From: Flavobacterium sp.
GTDB taxonomy: Bacteria > Bacteroidota > Bacteroidia > Flavobacteriales > Flavobacteriaceae
DNA: 64,000 bases
Reading direction: 5' to 3'
Assembly: GCF_027484705.1 (NCBI RefSeq)
Contig: NZ_JAIXSL010000008.1
Location: 86,620 to 150,619 of the forward strand
Both the position numbers and the translations under genes were made by a program. Every line of letters starts with the position of its first letter. Position 1 is the stretch's first letter. This document shows positions 40,719-50,293 of this stretch, one piece after another. The notes under the pieces are model-generated. The model worked only from the letters and a program-made list of their open reading frames with translations. It made no database searches and was not told the origin of the DNA.

Positions 40719-43298
40719 ATGGTCAAGAAAATTTTAAAAATCGTTGGAATCGTATTATTGCTTTTAATACTTTCACTATTTGCCATTCCGTTCTTTTTTC
40801 AGGACGCTATCAAAGCCAAAATTGCGGATGCCATCAATGAAAAAGTCGATGCCAAAGTATCGTTCGCCGATGCCGATTTGAGCTTATTCAAAAGCTTTCC
40901 GCAAGCGAATGTTACCGTGGACAAATTGCTGATTATCAACAAAGCGCCGTTTGAAGGTGATACCTTGATTTCGATGGGCGAACTCAACCTGCAAATGTCG
41001 ATCAAGGAATTGTTCAAAGGCAAGGATGAATCGATGAATATCGAAGCCGTATCAACACAAAACGGCCTCATCAACATCATCTTCAACAAAGACGGCGTCG
41101 GGAATTTCGACATTGCTTTGAAAGATGACGACAAAAGTGACGATGGCAAAAGCGATCCGCTATCGCTCAAAATCAAAGAATATAAAATCACGAATCTGAG
41201 ATTCAAATACACCGATCAAGGTTCCAAAATCAGGATGATCATTGACAGTCTAAACCATACCGGAACTGGAGATTTTGCGAATTCAAAACTAGATTTGGTT
41301 ACAAAATCAACCGCGAGTGTTTCGCTGTTTATGGACAAAGCGAATTATATGAACCACGTGCCGTTGACTTTAGATGCGGTTCTCGGAATCGATCTGGACC
41401 AAAGCAAATACACGTTCAAGGAAAACAAAGCGCTCATCAACAAACTGCCACTCGAATTCGACGGTTTCATACAAATGGTTGAAAAAGGCCAGCAATACGA
41501 TTTGAAATTCAAAACACCGACGTCCAGTTTCCAGAACTTTTTGGGCTTGATTCCGGCTTCTTATGCGGCCAACATCAAAGATGTGAAAACGACCGGAGAT
41601 TTTACCGTAACCGGTTTTGCGAAAGGAATGTTGTCTGATACGACGGTGCCGAAATTCAATGTGGCGATTGCTTCGAACAACGCTTCGTTCCAATATCCGA
41701 ATTTGCCGAAATCGGTGCAAAGCATTGTGATTGACACCAAAATCATCAATGAAACCGGTTTGGCGAACGACACTTACGTGAATCTCGATAAGTTGTCGTT
41801 CCGCATCGATCAGGATGTTTTCAACGCCAAAGCGAACATCAGAAACATCGCTGAAGATCCTTTAGTCGATGCCAAACTCAATGGGATTGTCAACCTTGGA
41901 AACGTATCAAAAGCTTATCCCGTGAAACTCAAAGTACCACTTTCTGGGATTTTGAAAGCCGATGTGTCGACCAAATTCGATATGAAATCCGTCGAGACCA
42001 ACCAATACGAAAACATGCAAAATTCCGGAAACATGACGCTGACCGGTTTCAAATATGTCGACGACACGAACAAGGCGATGAACATCAACAAAGCCGTAGT
42101 GCAATTTACCAATACGCGCATCAACCTGCAGGAACTAGACTTGACCACCGGAAAAACTGATATGAAAGTCAATGGCGTGCTGGAGAATTTCTACGGATTT
42201 ATGTTTAAAAATCAGGAACTCAAAGGCAATTTCAACATGCAGTCGAATCAGTTTGCGGTGGCTGATTTTATGTCGCCTGCAGCGCCGAAAACCAAAACTG
42301 AAAAACCAAAAGAAGCGGTTAAAATCCCGGCTTTCCTGAACTGCTCGCTGACGGCAAAAGCCAATACAGTTTTATATGATAATCTGGCATTGAAAAACGT
42401 TTCCGGGAAACTCATCATCAAAGACCAGAAAGTAACGCTTGAAAATGTGAAATCGGATATCTTCGGTGGTCAGATCGTGGCCAGCGGCGATGTTTCCACG
42501 AAAGGAAAAATCCCAGCTTTCAATATGAATCTAGGCATGAAAGCAGTCGACATCCAACAAACGTTTACCCAATTGGAAATGATGAAAAAGATTGCGCCGA
42601 TTGCCGGTGTGGTCAACGGAAAATTAAACACGACCATCAAGTTATCAGGAAATCTCGACGCCAAGGAAATGACGCCGGATGTGAATTCGTTGTCCGGTGA
42701 TTTGATCGGACAGTTGCTTTCGACTACGATCAACCCAAGCAATTCCGGACTTTTATCTAAATTGGATGAAAACCTCAAATTCATCGATTTGAAGAAAATC
42801 AACCTCAACGATCTTAAAACGGCATTGACCTTTAAAGACGGAAAAGTCAACATCAAACCGTTCGATTTGAAATATCAGGATATCAAATTATCTGTGGGCG
42901 GCCAACATGGTTTTGACCAGAACATGAATTACAATCTGAAGTTTGATGTTCCTGCGAAGTATCTTGGTCTGCTCGGCCCGGACGTGAACAAACTGATTTC
43001 GAAATTGTCGCCGACCGACCTTAGTAAACTCGACAACATTCCGATCAATGCATTAATGACCGGAAATTTCAAAAATCCCAAAGTCACCACCGATATCAAA
43101 AGCGGTGTTACGAATCTGACGAACCAATTGATCAAACAGCAGAAAGAAAAACTGGTTAAACAAGGCACGAATGCTTTGAGCGACTTGATCAATAAGAATA
43201 CGAAAACCGACACGACGAAAACAAAAACGTCACCTGTAAAAGAAGACATCAAGAAGAAAGCGGGCGATTTGCTCAACGGCATCTTCAAGAAAAAATAA
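40719..43298 (+). CDS. AsmA family protein (AsmA-like C-terminal region)
   Basis: This 859-residue protein has an N-terminal transmembrane segment (IVGIVLLLLILSLFAIPFFF) and the AsmA start DAIKAKIADAINEKVDAKVS...ADLSLFKSFPQANV. The C-terminal AsmA_2 region includes QTFTQLEMMKKIAPIAGVVNGKL. The long beta-rich periplasmic body is predicted to form a groove like those of AsmA/TamB/YhdP bridge proteins, which move phospholipids between membranes. It ends in a Lys/Thr-rich tail. Phospholipid transport is inferred from the family. A terminator follows directly. Confidence 0.87.
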   Translation: MVKKILKIVGIVLLLLILSLFAIPFFFQDAIKAKIADAINEKVDAKVSFADADLSLFKSFPQANVTVDKLLIINKAPFEGDTLISMGELNLQMSIKELFKGKDESMNIEAVSTQNGLINIIFNKDGVGNFDIALKDDDKSDDGKSDPLSLKIKEYKITNLRFKYTDQGSKIRMIIDSLNHTGTGDFANSKLDLVTKSTASVSLFMDKANYMNHVPLTLDAVLGIDLDQSKYTFKENKALINKLPLEFDGFIQMVEKGQQYDLKFKTPTSSFQNFLGLIPASYAANIKDVKTTGDFTVTGFAKGMLSDTTVPKFNVAIASNNASFQYPNLPKSVQSIVIDTKIINETGLANDTYVNLDKLSFRIDQDVFNAKANIRNIAEDPLVDAKLNGIVNLGNVSKAYPVKLKVPLSGILKADVSTKFDMKSVETNQYENMQNSGNMTLTGFKYVDDTNKAMNINKAVVQFTNTRINLQELDLTTGKTDMKVNGVLENFYGFMFKNQELKGNFNMQSNQFAVADFMSPAAPKTKTEKPKEAVKIPAFLNCSLTAKANTVLYDNLALKNVSGKLIIKDQKVTLENVKSDIFGGQIVASGDVSTKGKIPAFNMNLGMKAVDIQQTFTQLEMMKKIAPIAGVVNGKLNTTIKLSGNLDAKEMTPDVNSLSGDLIGQLLSTTINPSNSGLLSKLDENLKFIDLKKINLNDLKTALTFKDGKVNIKPFDLKYQDIKLSVGGQHGFDQNMNYNLKFDVPAKYLGLLGPDVNKLISKLSPTDLSKLDNIPINALMTGNFKNPKVTTDIKSGVTNLTNQLIKQQKEKLVKQGTNALSDLINKNTKTDTTKTKTSPVKEDIKKKAGDLLNGIFKKK

Positions 43299-43302
43299 AA
43301 CG

Positions 43303-43335
43303 AAAAAGCCTGAAATGATCTTCAGGCTTTTTTTA
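43303..43335. terminator. bidirectional intrinsic terminator between AsmA-like and DUF2797 genes
   Basis: AAAAAGCCTGAA and TTCAGGCTTTTT form a perfect 12-bp stem with loop ATGATC. The convergent genes end on either side of it. Confidence 0.9.
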
Positions 43336-44127
43336 TAAATCGATACTGACGACCGAACCTTCCGAACTTCGAACATTGAATACGGTTCCGTCTTCAAAAA
43401 TCAGGTATTGCCCTTTGATTCCCATGAGTTTTCCTGTGAATGTTGGCGTTTTCTCCAAACTCAGGCTGTTAATTTTGGCGGGATATTGCAGCACCGGATA
43501 AATCATTTCATATAAATCGATCTTGTCTGGATAAAAATATTCCCGGACTTCTTCTGGCAGCAAATCCTGCACTTTGATTCTTTCCTGAATTAAATCTACT
43601 TTCAAAATATCGTTGGTCAGCATTTTGCGCCAATTGGTTTTATCTGAAAAATGATCTTTCAGTTTCACCTCGGTAATGCCCGCGAGATAACGGTTTGGAA
43701 CTTCTACAATAGCAATGGCTTGTTCCGCACCCTGATCAATCCAGCGCGTGGGCACTTGCGTTTTCCTGGTCACGCCTACCTTTACTTCACTCGACGAAGC
43801 CAAATAAACAATATGCGGCTGGAGTTGCACTTTAGATTCGTATTCCAAATCACGATCTGCGATACCGAGATGTGCTGTGCTGAGTTCCGGTTTCATGATC
43901 CAATCGCCAACTGCAGGACTAGAATAGAAACAATCGTAGCAAAAACCCTGGCGGTAAATCTTCTTGTTTTTTCCACAATTCAGGCATTGCGAACCTGTGA
44001 GTTGCATCGTGATGGTTTTGCCCAACACCTGGTTTAAATTAAGGAAACTGGTTTCAAAAACCAGGTAATATTGAATCGGGTTTCCGATTTCGGTTTGCAT
44101 TTTGGTTAAAACCCCTTCGTATTTCAT
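43333..44127 (-). CDS. DUF2797 domain protein with zinc-knuckle and GIY-YIG-like segment
   Basis: This 264-residue protein belongs to DUF2797. The first third holds a likely zinc site, CLNCGKNKKIYRQGFCYDC (C-x2-C...C-x2-C). The middle has HIVYLASSSEVKVGVTRKTQ followed by PTRWIDQGA, resembling a GIY-YIG nuclease core in which the usual G-I-Y and Y-I-G are altered. The function is unknown; nucleic acid binding is plausible. It is a single gene between a terminator and a divergent gap of 145 bases. Confidence 0.82.
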   Translation of the reverse strand: MKYEGVLTKMQTEIGNPIQYYLVFETSFLNLNQVLGKTITMQLTGSQCLNCGKNKKIYRQGFCYDCFYSSPAVGDWIMKPELSTAHLGIADRDLEYESKVQLQPHIVYLASSSEVKVGVTRKTQVPTRWIDQGAEQAIAIVEVPNRYLAGITEVKLKDHFSDKTNWRKMLTNDILKVDLIQERIKVQDLLPEEVREYFYPDKIDLYEMIYPVLQYPAKINSLSLEKTPTFTGKLMGIKGQYLIFEDGTVFNVRSSEGSVVSIDL

Positions 44128-44272
44128 ACGGTTATCTTGTCTTATATTTGAACCATCAGCATTAGAATTTCTGCTAATTTTTTTGTTATTTTGGTAAGCC
44201 GTAAAGTTATCGATTTGTATTCGAATATTTTATGGCAAACTCAAAATCATTAATCAAAATCACCCAACCACA

Positions 44273-45802
44273 ATGCCGTTACCCATCATCAATTCGATTG
44301 CTTCCTGGGTTTTGAAACAGCGCATCCACCAGATCGAACTGTTTTTGAAATATCCTAATGAAGTACAGGACGAATTGCTGATGAACCTGCTCCGGTCTGC
44401 AGAAAATACTGTGGTTGGTAAACATTATGATTTCAATTCGATTAAATCTTACGCGACTTTCAAAGAACGCATTCCGATTTCAACTTATGAAGATCTAGAA
44501 CCTTTTATCGAACAGACGCGCCAAGGCGAACAGAACATTTTCTGGAACACGCCGATCAAATGGTTCGCCAAATCGAGCGGCACGACCAATGCCAAAAGCA
44601 AGTTTATTCCGGTCAGTAACGAAGCGCTTGAAGATTGCCATTACAAAGGCAGCAAAGATTTGTTGTGTCTGTACCTCAACAACAACGAGAATTCCGAATT
44701 GTTTATCGGAAAGAGTTTGCGTTTGGGCGGCAGTTCGCAGATATACGAAAACAACAATACGTTCTTTGGTGATTTGTCTGCGATTCTGATAGAGAACATG
44801 CCGATTTGGGCTGAATTCAGCAGCACACCGAGCAACCGCGTATCACTGATGAGTGAATGGGAAACCAAAATCATGGCGATCATCAACGAATCTAGGAATG
44901 AAAACGTGACAAGCTTTGCTGGCGTTCCTTCATGGATGCTAGTCTTGCTCAATAAAACGCTCGAAGAGACCGGAAAAGGAAACTTGTTGGAAATTTGGCC
45001 TAACTTAGAAGTCTACTTTCATGGCGGTGTGAGCTTCGAACCTTACCGTGAGCAATACAAGAGAATTTTACCGGGCAATGATTTTAAATATTATGAAATA
45101 TACAATGCTTCGGAAGGATTTTTTGCGATTCAGGATCTTAACAATTCGAACGATTTATTGTTGATGCTCGATTACGGGATTTTCTATGAATTCATTCCGA
45201 TGGATGTTTATGGCACTTCTGAAGAAAAAGCGATCCGATTGGCCGATGTGGTTTTGAATAAGAACTACGCGATTATGATTACAACCAATGCGGGACTTTG
45301 GCGTTATTTGCCAGGCGATACGGTGCGATTCACTTCTTTGAGTCCGTATCGTATTCGCGTGACGGGAAGGACCAAGCACCACATCAATGTTTTTGGCGAA
45401 GAACTGATGGTCGAAAATACGGATCAGGCGATTTCCAAAACCTGCGAGATCACCAATACACAAGTGGTTGATTATACGGTTGCTCCTATTTTCATGGAAG
45501 GCAAAGAAAAAGGAGCACACGAATGGATCATCGAATTTAAGGAAAACCCGAAAAACCCGATGGAGTTTCAGAAACTTCTCGATGAAAACCTGCAATCGTT
45601 AAATTCAGATTATGAGGCCAAGCGTTATAATAACATGACTTTGAATCCGTTAGTGTTGCATATCGCGCGCCCGAATTTATTTTATGATTGGCTTAAAGAA
45701 CAGGATAAACTCGGCGGCCAGCATAAAATTCCGAGATTGTCGAACCAACGCGATTATTTGGAGCAACTCAAAAAACTGTCTCAAATCAATACTTCGTCAT
45801 GA
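44273..45802 (+). CDS. GH3 family acyl-acid amido synthetase-like protein
   Basis: This 509-residue protein matches the GH3 auxin-responsive promoter family. That family is best known from plants, where it adenylates hormones and conjugates them to amino acids; many Bacteroidota also have it. Motifs are the nucleotide loop WFAKSSGTTNAKSKFIPVS, YNASEGFFAIQ, LWRYLPGDTVRFTSL and RVTGRTKHHINVFGEE. The ATP-binding residues look intact, so adenylate formation is likely, but the bacterial substrate is not known. A 41-codon lipoprotein gene overlaps its stop by 4 bases. Confidence 0.88.
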   Translation: MPLPIINSIASWVLKQRIHQIELFLKYPNEVQDELLMNLLRSAENTVVGKHYDFNSIKSYATFKERIPISTYEDLEPFIEQTRQGEQNIFWNTPIKWFAKSSGTTNAKSKFIPVSNEALEDCHYKGSKDLLCLYLNNNENSELFIGKSLRLGGSSQIYENNNTFFGDLSAILIENMPIWAEFSSTPSNRVSLMSEWETKIMAIINESRNENVTSFAGVPSWMLVLLNKTLEETGKGNLLEIWPNLEVYFHGGVSFEPYREQYKRILPGNDFKYYEIYNASEGFFAIQDLNNSNDLLLMLDYGIFYEFIPMDVYGTSEEKAIRLADVVLNKNYAIMITTNAGLWRYLPGDTVRFTSLSPYRIRVTGRTKHHINVFGEELMVENTDQAISKTCEITNTQVVDYTVAPIFMEGKEKGAHEWIIEFKENPKNPMEFQKLLDENLQSLNSDYEAKRYNNMTLNPLVLHIARPNLFYDWLKEQDKLGGQHKIPRLSNQRDYLEQLKKLSQINTSS

Positions 45803-45924
45803 AAAAAATCTTGTTAATGATCATTCTTGTAGTTTCCGGTTCTTGCGGACCACACCGTATGGCTTGCGGACCGAGAGGAATCTGCGACGCGCCTTCAACT
45901 TCAATACCCAAAAAAACGGCTTAA
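45799..45924 (+). CDS. 41-residue cysteine-rich lipoprotein
   Basis: This very short gene begins with an ATGA overlap on the GH3 stop. It encodes MKKILLMIILVVSGSC, a complete lipoprotein signal with lipobox SGSC (Cys16). Only about 26 mature residues follow, including CGPHRMACGPRGICD, in which a C-G-P unit is repeated. The overlap and the clean lipobox argue that it is real despite its size. Its function is unknown; coupling to the GH3 enzyme suggests co-expression. Confidence 0.65.
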   Translation: MKKILLMIILVVSGSCGPHRMACGPRGICDAPSTSIPKKTA

Positions 45925-45985
45925 GTTGTAACAATTTTGACTGATGGCTGTCTTAGTTACAATCATCAATCAAATTCAATCACCC

Positions 45986-48193
45986 ATGAAATCAACATGT
46001 ATAGCCATGCTGCTGCTTTTATGCCTAACGGCGATGGCGCAGGAAATCACTCCCAACCAGAAAGTACAGGATTCTATTGCCAAAACAGACAAACCAAAAA
46101 CTTTAAGCGAAGTCACGGTGTATGGCAACAAAAAGCAATTCATCAAAGTCGAATCCGACAAAACGACCATCAACGTCAAGAACAATCCGATTCTCAATAG
46201 CGGAAGCAGCCTTGATGCAGTGAAAAAAATCCCCGGCGTAATAAGTTCACCAACGGGAAGCCTGACGTTAAACTCCAAAAACGTAGCGATTTATATCGAC
46301 GGCATGCCCAGTTCATTAAGCGGCACCGATTTACAAAACTATCTATTGAGTTTGCCTGCCACCGCGATTGAGAAAGTGGAATTGATCTACAATCCCGGCG
46401 CTTCGTTTGACGCGAATTCGAGCGGTTCTGTGATCAACATCATCACGAGTTCGAGAAAGATGAAAGGCGTCAATGCGAGTTTTAACATCAATTACAATTT
46501 CAACAAATACCAGAAACCGAGCCCTCAAATTTTACTAAACGGGAAAAAGAAAAACCTGAGTTGGCAGACGATGATCGGATACAATTACATCGATAGCGAA
46601 AACAAAACCACCAACGACCAAACTTTTTCGAGTTTCAATCCTGACGAAAAACTGTTCCAGAAAAACAAAGCAGTAAACACGAACCGGAATTTTTACTGGA
46701 GAACCGGAACGAATTACAAGCTTTCAGAAAAATCGAATTTGTTGTTCAACTACAATCTGAATATGGGCAATGACCGAATCGTCGGGGAAAGCGCCACTCA
46801 AGGCACCGGAATCGATTATACGAACGCTTCTTTGGCGAAGAACAAAAACAACAACCATGAAATCAGTTTGCAGTATAAAACCAAGTTAGACACTATAGGC
46901 CGAACACTTGATATTACTGGTTTCAGCAATTTCTTCGACAAAAATCCAATCACGAAATCTAATGGTCTCAACAACGGAACGTCGAATTTTTACAATGGCG
47001 ATGTCGATTTCAAACTGGCCAACCATTATGTGAAATACGACTTTGCGATTCCGTATAAAAAGATTGATTTCTCTTTGAATACGGGCGGTAAATTCAACAA
47101 AATCAACGTGCATGACAAAGGAATCTACAACTTGAATTCGGGAACCAATTCCGTAACCGACTTTGATTACGATGAAAGTAATCTGGCGTTTTACGTTGAG
47201 GCGAGAAAGAAAATCAAGAAGTTCAATTTCACCGTCGGATTAAGGTTTGAAGATTATAAAGTAGACCGAACCGCTTTTCAGGATGGAACACGAACCGACG
47301 TCAATTTCAAGAACACGAACTTTTTCCCGAATGCGAGCGCGTTGTATGAATTCAACCAGAATGTGAATGTTTCGGCTTCGTATTCGAAGAAAATCCAGCA
47401 GGCCGATTACAATGTGCTCGATCCGAACAATTTTGCGAATTTCGACCAGTATAATTCCTCCAGTGGAAATCCGTTTCTCGATCCGACGTTTTTTGACAAT
47501 TTCGAGTTGAAGCTCACGGCGTTCCAATACGTGCAGATCGGAGGAAATTACACGATCGCCAAAGACGTCAATAAATTTATTTTTGATGCCGAGCCGAACC
47601 AGTTGGTCAGCAACCAGACGTTCAAGCAATTTGACGAAATCAATACGTTCAGTTTGTATGCTTCGTTCCCGATTCCGCTGGATTATTTCCTGAAAGGGAA
47701 AACGGAATTTGAAAAAAGGATGAACAATATCGATACGATGAATTATATTTTCTTCAACATCAATTACATCGATTTTACTACGAAAGGTTATGATTTTCAA
47801 TTCAAAACCAAACCGGTGATGAGTTACACGGCCACGGCGCAATTCATCTTGCCTTGGAACATCAAGAACACGATGATGTATAACTTAACGCCGCCGGGAA
47901 CTTGGGAAATTTACAGCCTGAACAAAACCATCCAGCAGTTTGATGTTTCGTTCAACCGCGATTTTATGAATAAGAAACTTCAGATCGGGTTACATTGTTT
48001 CGATGTGTTCAACACCAATGAAATCAATGCACTCGTTTCTTCGACGAATTTGCAGACGCAATTCCACCAGAAACAGGATTCGAGAACGTTCAGAATTTCT
48101 TTGACATATAACTTCGGAAACTTAAAACTCGAAAAAGAGAACACTGAAATCCAGACGGAAAAAGTCGGACAAGGCGGTGGCATTTTGAAATAA
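45986..48193 (+). CDS. outer membrane beta-barrel (TonB-dependent receptor-like) protein
   Basis: This 735-residue protein has a signal peptide (MKSTCIAMLLLLCLTAMAQ), which selects the ATG at 45986 over an upstream in-frame start. A TonB-box-like KTLSEVTVYG and a plug domain follow (LDAVKKIPGVISSPTGSL, VAIYIDGMPSSL, IEKVELIYNPGASFDANSSG). The rest is a large beta-barrel with many aromatic strand ends and closing SLTYNFGNLKLE. It lacks the usual N-terminal carboxypeptidase-regulatory domain in this frame and has no SusD partner nearby, so it is not a classical polysaccharide utilisation receptor. The ligand is unknown. Confidence 0.88.
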   Translation: MKSTCIAMLLLLCLTAMAQEITPNQKVQDSIAKTDKPKTLSEVTVYGNKKQFIKVESDKTTINVKNNPILNSGSSLDAVKKIPGVISSPTGSLTLNSKNVAIYIDGMPSSLSGTDLQNYLLSLPATAIEKVELIYNPGASFDANSSGSVINIITSSRKMKGVNASFNINYNFNKYQKPSPQILLNGKKKNLSWQTMIGYNYIDSENKTTNDQTFSSFNPDEKLFQKNKAVNTNRNFYWRTGTNYKLSEKSNLLFNYNLNMGNDRIVGESATQGTGIDYTNASLAKNKNNNHEISLQYKTKLDTIGRTLDITGFSNFFDKNPITKSNGLNNGTSNFYNGDVDFKLANHYVKYDFAIPYKKIDFSLNTGGKFNKINVHDKGIYNLNSGTNSVTDFDYDESNLAFYVEARKKIKKFNFTVGLRFEDYKVDRTAFQDGTRTDVNFKNTNFFPNASALYEFNQNVNVSASYSKKIQQADYNVLDPNNFANFDQYNSSSGNPFLDPTFFDNFELKLTAFQYVQIGGNYTIAKDVNKFIFDAEPNQLVSNQTFKQFDEINTFSLYASFPIPLDYFLKGKTEFEKRMNNIDTMNYIFFNINYIDFTTKGYDFQFKTKPVMSYTATAQFILPWNIKNTMMYNLTPPGTWEIYSLNKTIQQFDVSFNRDFMNKKLQIGLHCFDVFNTNEINALVSSTNLQTQFHQKQDSRTFRISLTYNFGNLKLEKENTEIQTEKVGQGGGILK

Positions 48194-48213
48194 GACGCAA
48201 GACTTGATAGCAT

Positions 48214-48250
48214 AAAAAAATCCCGTTCTTAGTGAAGCGGGATTTTTATT
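48214..48250. terminator. bidirectional intrinsic terminator between the receptor and clpX genes
   Basis: AAAAATCCCG (48216-48225) and CGGGATTTTT (48238-48247) pair over 10 bases around a 12-base loop, between convergent genes. Confidence 0.85.
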
Positions 48251-48267
48251 TTGTGTATGAATCAAAC

Positions 48268-49500
48268 TTAAGAAGCGATTTCGAGGCGTTTCAATAAGTT
48301 TTTGGTCAGCGTATCGTTAGCATAATCTTTATCGATATGCAGTATTTTCTCGTCATTGCTTGGCAAGTCATACATCGCATCGGTTAAGATGGCTTCACAT
48401 AAGGAACGTAAACCTCGGGCGCCGAGTTTGTATTCAAGGGCTTTGTCCACGATGAAATCAAGCGCGTCATTACTGATTGTAAAATCTACGTCATCCATAG
48501 CAAACAACTTTTGGTATTGCTTGATGAGTGCGTTTTTAGGTTCCGTTAAGATAGCTCTTAAAGTCTCTTTATCCAACGGATCCATGTGTGTCAATACCGG
48601 AAGACGGCCAATGATTTCAGGAATCAATCCGAAGTCTTTGATGTCTTTTGGAATGATGTATTGCAGCAAATTATCTTTATCGATGTTGTCTACATTTTTG
48701 GAAGTACTGTAACCAACTGCCTGACGATTCAATCGTTTTGAGATGATTCTTTCGATACCATCAAATGCGCCACCGGCAATGAATAAAATATCTTTGGTGT
48801 TGACTTCTACGAATTTTTGGTCCGGATGTTTTCTTCCTCCTTTAGGCGGAACATTGACTACAGTTCCTTCGAGTAATTTTAGCAAAGCCTGTTGTACGCC
48901 TTCGCCTGAAACATCGCGTGTAATTGATGGGTTATCGCTTTTTCTGGCAATTTTGTCAATCTCATCGATGAATACGATGCCGCGTTCTGCTTTGGTCACG
49001 TCGTAATCGGCGGCCTGCAACAAACGCGTCAGGATGCTTTCGACATCTTCACCTACGTAACCCGCTTCAGTCAAAACCGTAGCATCTACAATGGCTAAAG
49101 GAACATCGAGCATTTTCGCAATCGTTTTGGCCACAAGCGTTTTTCCGGTTCCGGTCTGCCCCACCATGATGATGTTGCTTTTTTCAATCTCTACGTCATC
49201 GTTGAGCTGTTGTTGCATCAGACGCTTGTAGTGGTTGTAAACAGCAACCGACATCACTTTTTTGGTTTGGTCCTGACCAATCACGTATTGGTCAAGAAAC
49301 GCCCTGATTTCTTTAGGCTTCTTAAGGATCAAATCGGCTACTAATTTGGAATTGCCGTTGGTTTTGAGTTCCTCGAGGACAATGCCATGCGCTTGCTCAA
49401 TACATTTATCACAGATGTGTGCATTGATGCCGGCGATCAATAGATTGGTTTCAGGTTTTTTGCGACCACAAAACGAACAATCTAATAGTTCTTTTGCCAT
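48268..49500 (-). CDS. clpX: ATP-dependent Clp protease ATP-binding subunit ClpX
   Basis: This 410-residue AAA+ unfoldase feeds substrates to ClpP. The N-terminal zinc-binding domain uses C8, C11, C30 and C33. Walker A is GQTGTGKT (114-121), Walker B IVFIDEID (175-182), and the pore loop GYVG (147-150). It is the last gene of the minus-strand series tig-clpP-clpX, 35 bases after clpP, and the three proteins cooperate in folding and quality control of new proteins. Confidence 0.97.
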   Translation of the reverse strand: MAKELLDCSFCGRKKPETNLLIAGINAHICDKCIEQAHGIVLEELKTNGNSKLVADLILKKPKEIRAFLDQYVIGQDQTKKVMSVAVYNHYKRLMQQQLNDDVEIEKSNIIMVGQTGTGKTLVAKTIAKMLDVPLAIVDATVLTEAGYVGEDVESILTRLLQAADYDVTKAERGIVFIDEIDKIARKSDNPSITRDVSGEGVQQALLKLLEGTVVNVPPKGGRKHPDQKFVEVNTKDILFIAGGAFDGIERIISKRLNRQAVGYSTSKNVDNIDKDNLLQYIIPKDIKDFGLIPEIIGRLPVLTHMDPLDKETLRAILTEPKNALIKQYQKLFAMDDVDFTISNDALDFIVDKALEYKLGARGLRSLCEAILTDAMYDLPSNDEKILHIDKDYANDTLTKNLLKRLEIAS

Positions 49501-49535
49501 TTTTTTTTATTTAAGTTCAGTAGGTAACTTCTGTT

Positions 49536-50207
49536 TTATCTTCTTAATACTTCATCGATCATACCGTATTCTTTGGCTTCATCCGCTTTCATCCAGTAAT
49601 CGCGCTCGCTGTCTTTGTGGACTTTGTCAAACGTTTGTCCTGAATGCTGTGAAATGATATGATACAGTTCGTCTTTGAGTTTGAGCATTTCGCGAAGGTT
49701 GATTTCCATATCCGTCGCAACGCCTTGTGCGCCTCCGGAAGGTTGGTGAATCATCACTCTTGAATGCGGCAAAGCCGAACGTTTTCCAGCAGCACCGGCA
49801 CACAATAAAACAGCTCCCATTGAAGCGGCCATTCCTGTGCAAATCGTGGCTACATCTGGTTTGATGTATTGCATCGTATCGTAAATTCCCAAACCTGCGT
49901 ACACGCTTCCTCCTGGTGAATTCAAATAAATCTGAATGTCTTTCGAAGCGTCAGCGCTTTCTAAAAACAACAATTGTGCTTGTACGATATTGGCAATCTG
50001 GTCATCGATTCCGGTTCCTAAAAATATGATTCTGTCCATCATCAGACGCGAAAAAACATCAAGTTGAGAGATGTTTAATTGGCGTTCTTCAATGATGTAA
50101 GGCGTCATATTGGTGGGCGTCATCGCATTTACGATTTTATCGTAATACATATTGTTCACGCCGTGGTGTTTTGTAGCAAATTTTTTAAACTCTTTACCGT
50201 AGTTCAT
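49536..50207 (-). CDS. clpP: ATP-dependent Clp protease proteolytic subunit ClpP
   Basis: This 223-residue serine peptidase forms the tetradecameric degradation chamber used by ClpX. The catalytic residues are S129 in TGMAASMGAVLL and H154 in RVMIHQPSGGAQG, with YLNSPGGSV as oxyanion support. The start is ATG 50207 (MNYGKEFKKF); a longer in-frame reading has no family similarity. The N-terminal ~30 residues are longer than E. coli's processed form, as is common in Bacteroidota. It lies 86 bases after tig. Confidence 0.97.
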   Translation of the reverse strand: MNYGKEFKKFATKHHGVNNMYYDKIVNAMTPTNMTPYIIEERQLNISQLDVFSRLMMDRIIFLGTGIDDQIANIVQAQLLFLESADASKDIQIYLNSPGGSVYAGLGIYDTMQYIKPDVATICTGMAASMGAVLLCAGAAGKRSALPHSRVMIHQPSGGAQGVATDMEINLREMLKLKDELYHIISQHSGQTFDKVHKDSERDYWMKADEAKEYGMIDEVLRR

Positions 50208-50293
50208 AGGATTGTATCTTATTTGTAGGTTTTTTAAAACAAATGAGCGTCGCAACCTTAGTTTTGACGCCCAAATATAAGTATTTTTTTGTT

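Noticed and set aside
47240..47842. 200-codon open frame antisense to the outer membrane receptor gene
   Set aside because: No recognisable protein features; the receptor frame on the plus strand has clear family motifs across the same bases.
45986..48193. Receptor as the SusC of a polysaccharide utilisation locus
   Set aside because: There is no SusD-like gene, no glycoside hydrolase and no carboxypeptidase-regulatory domain in or near it.
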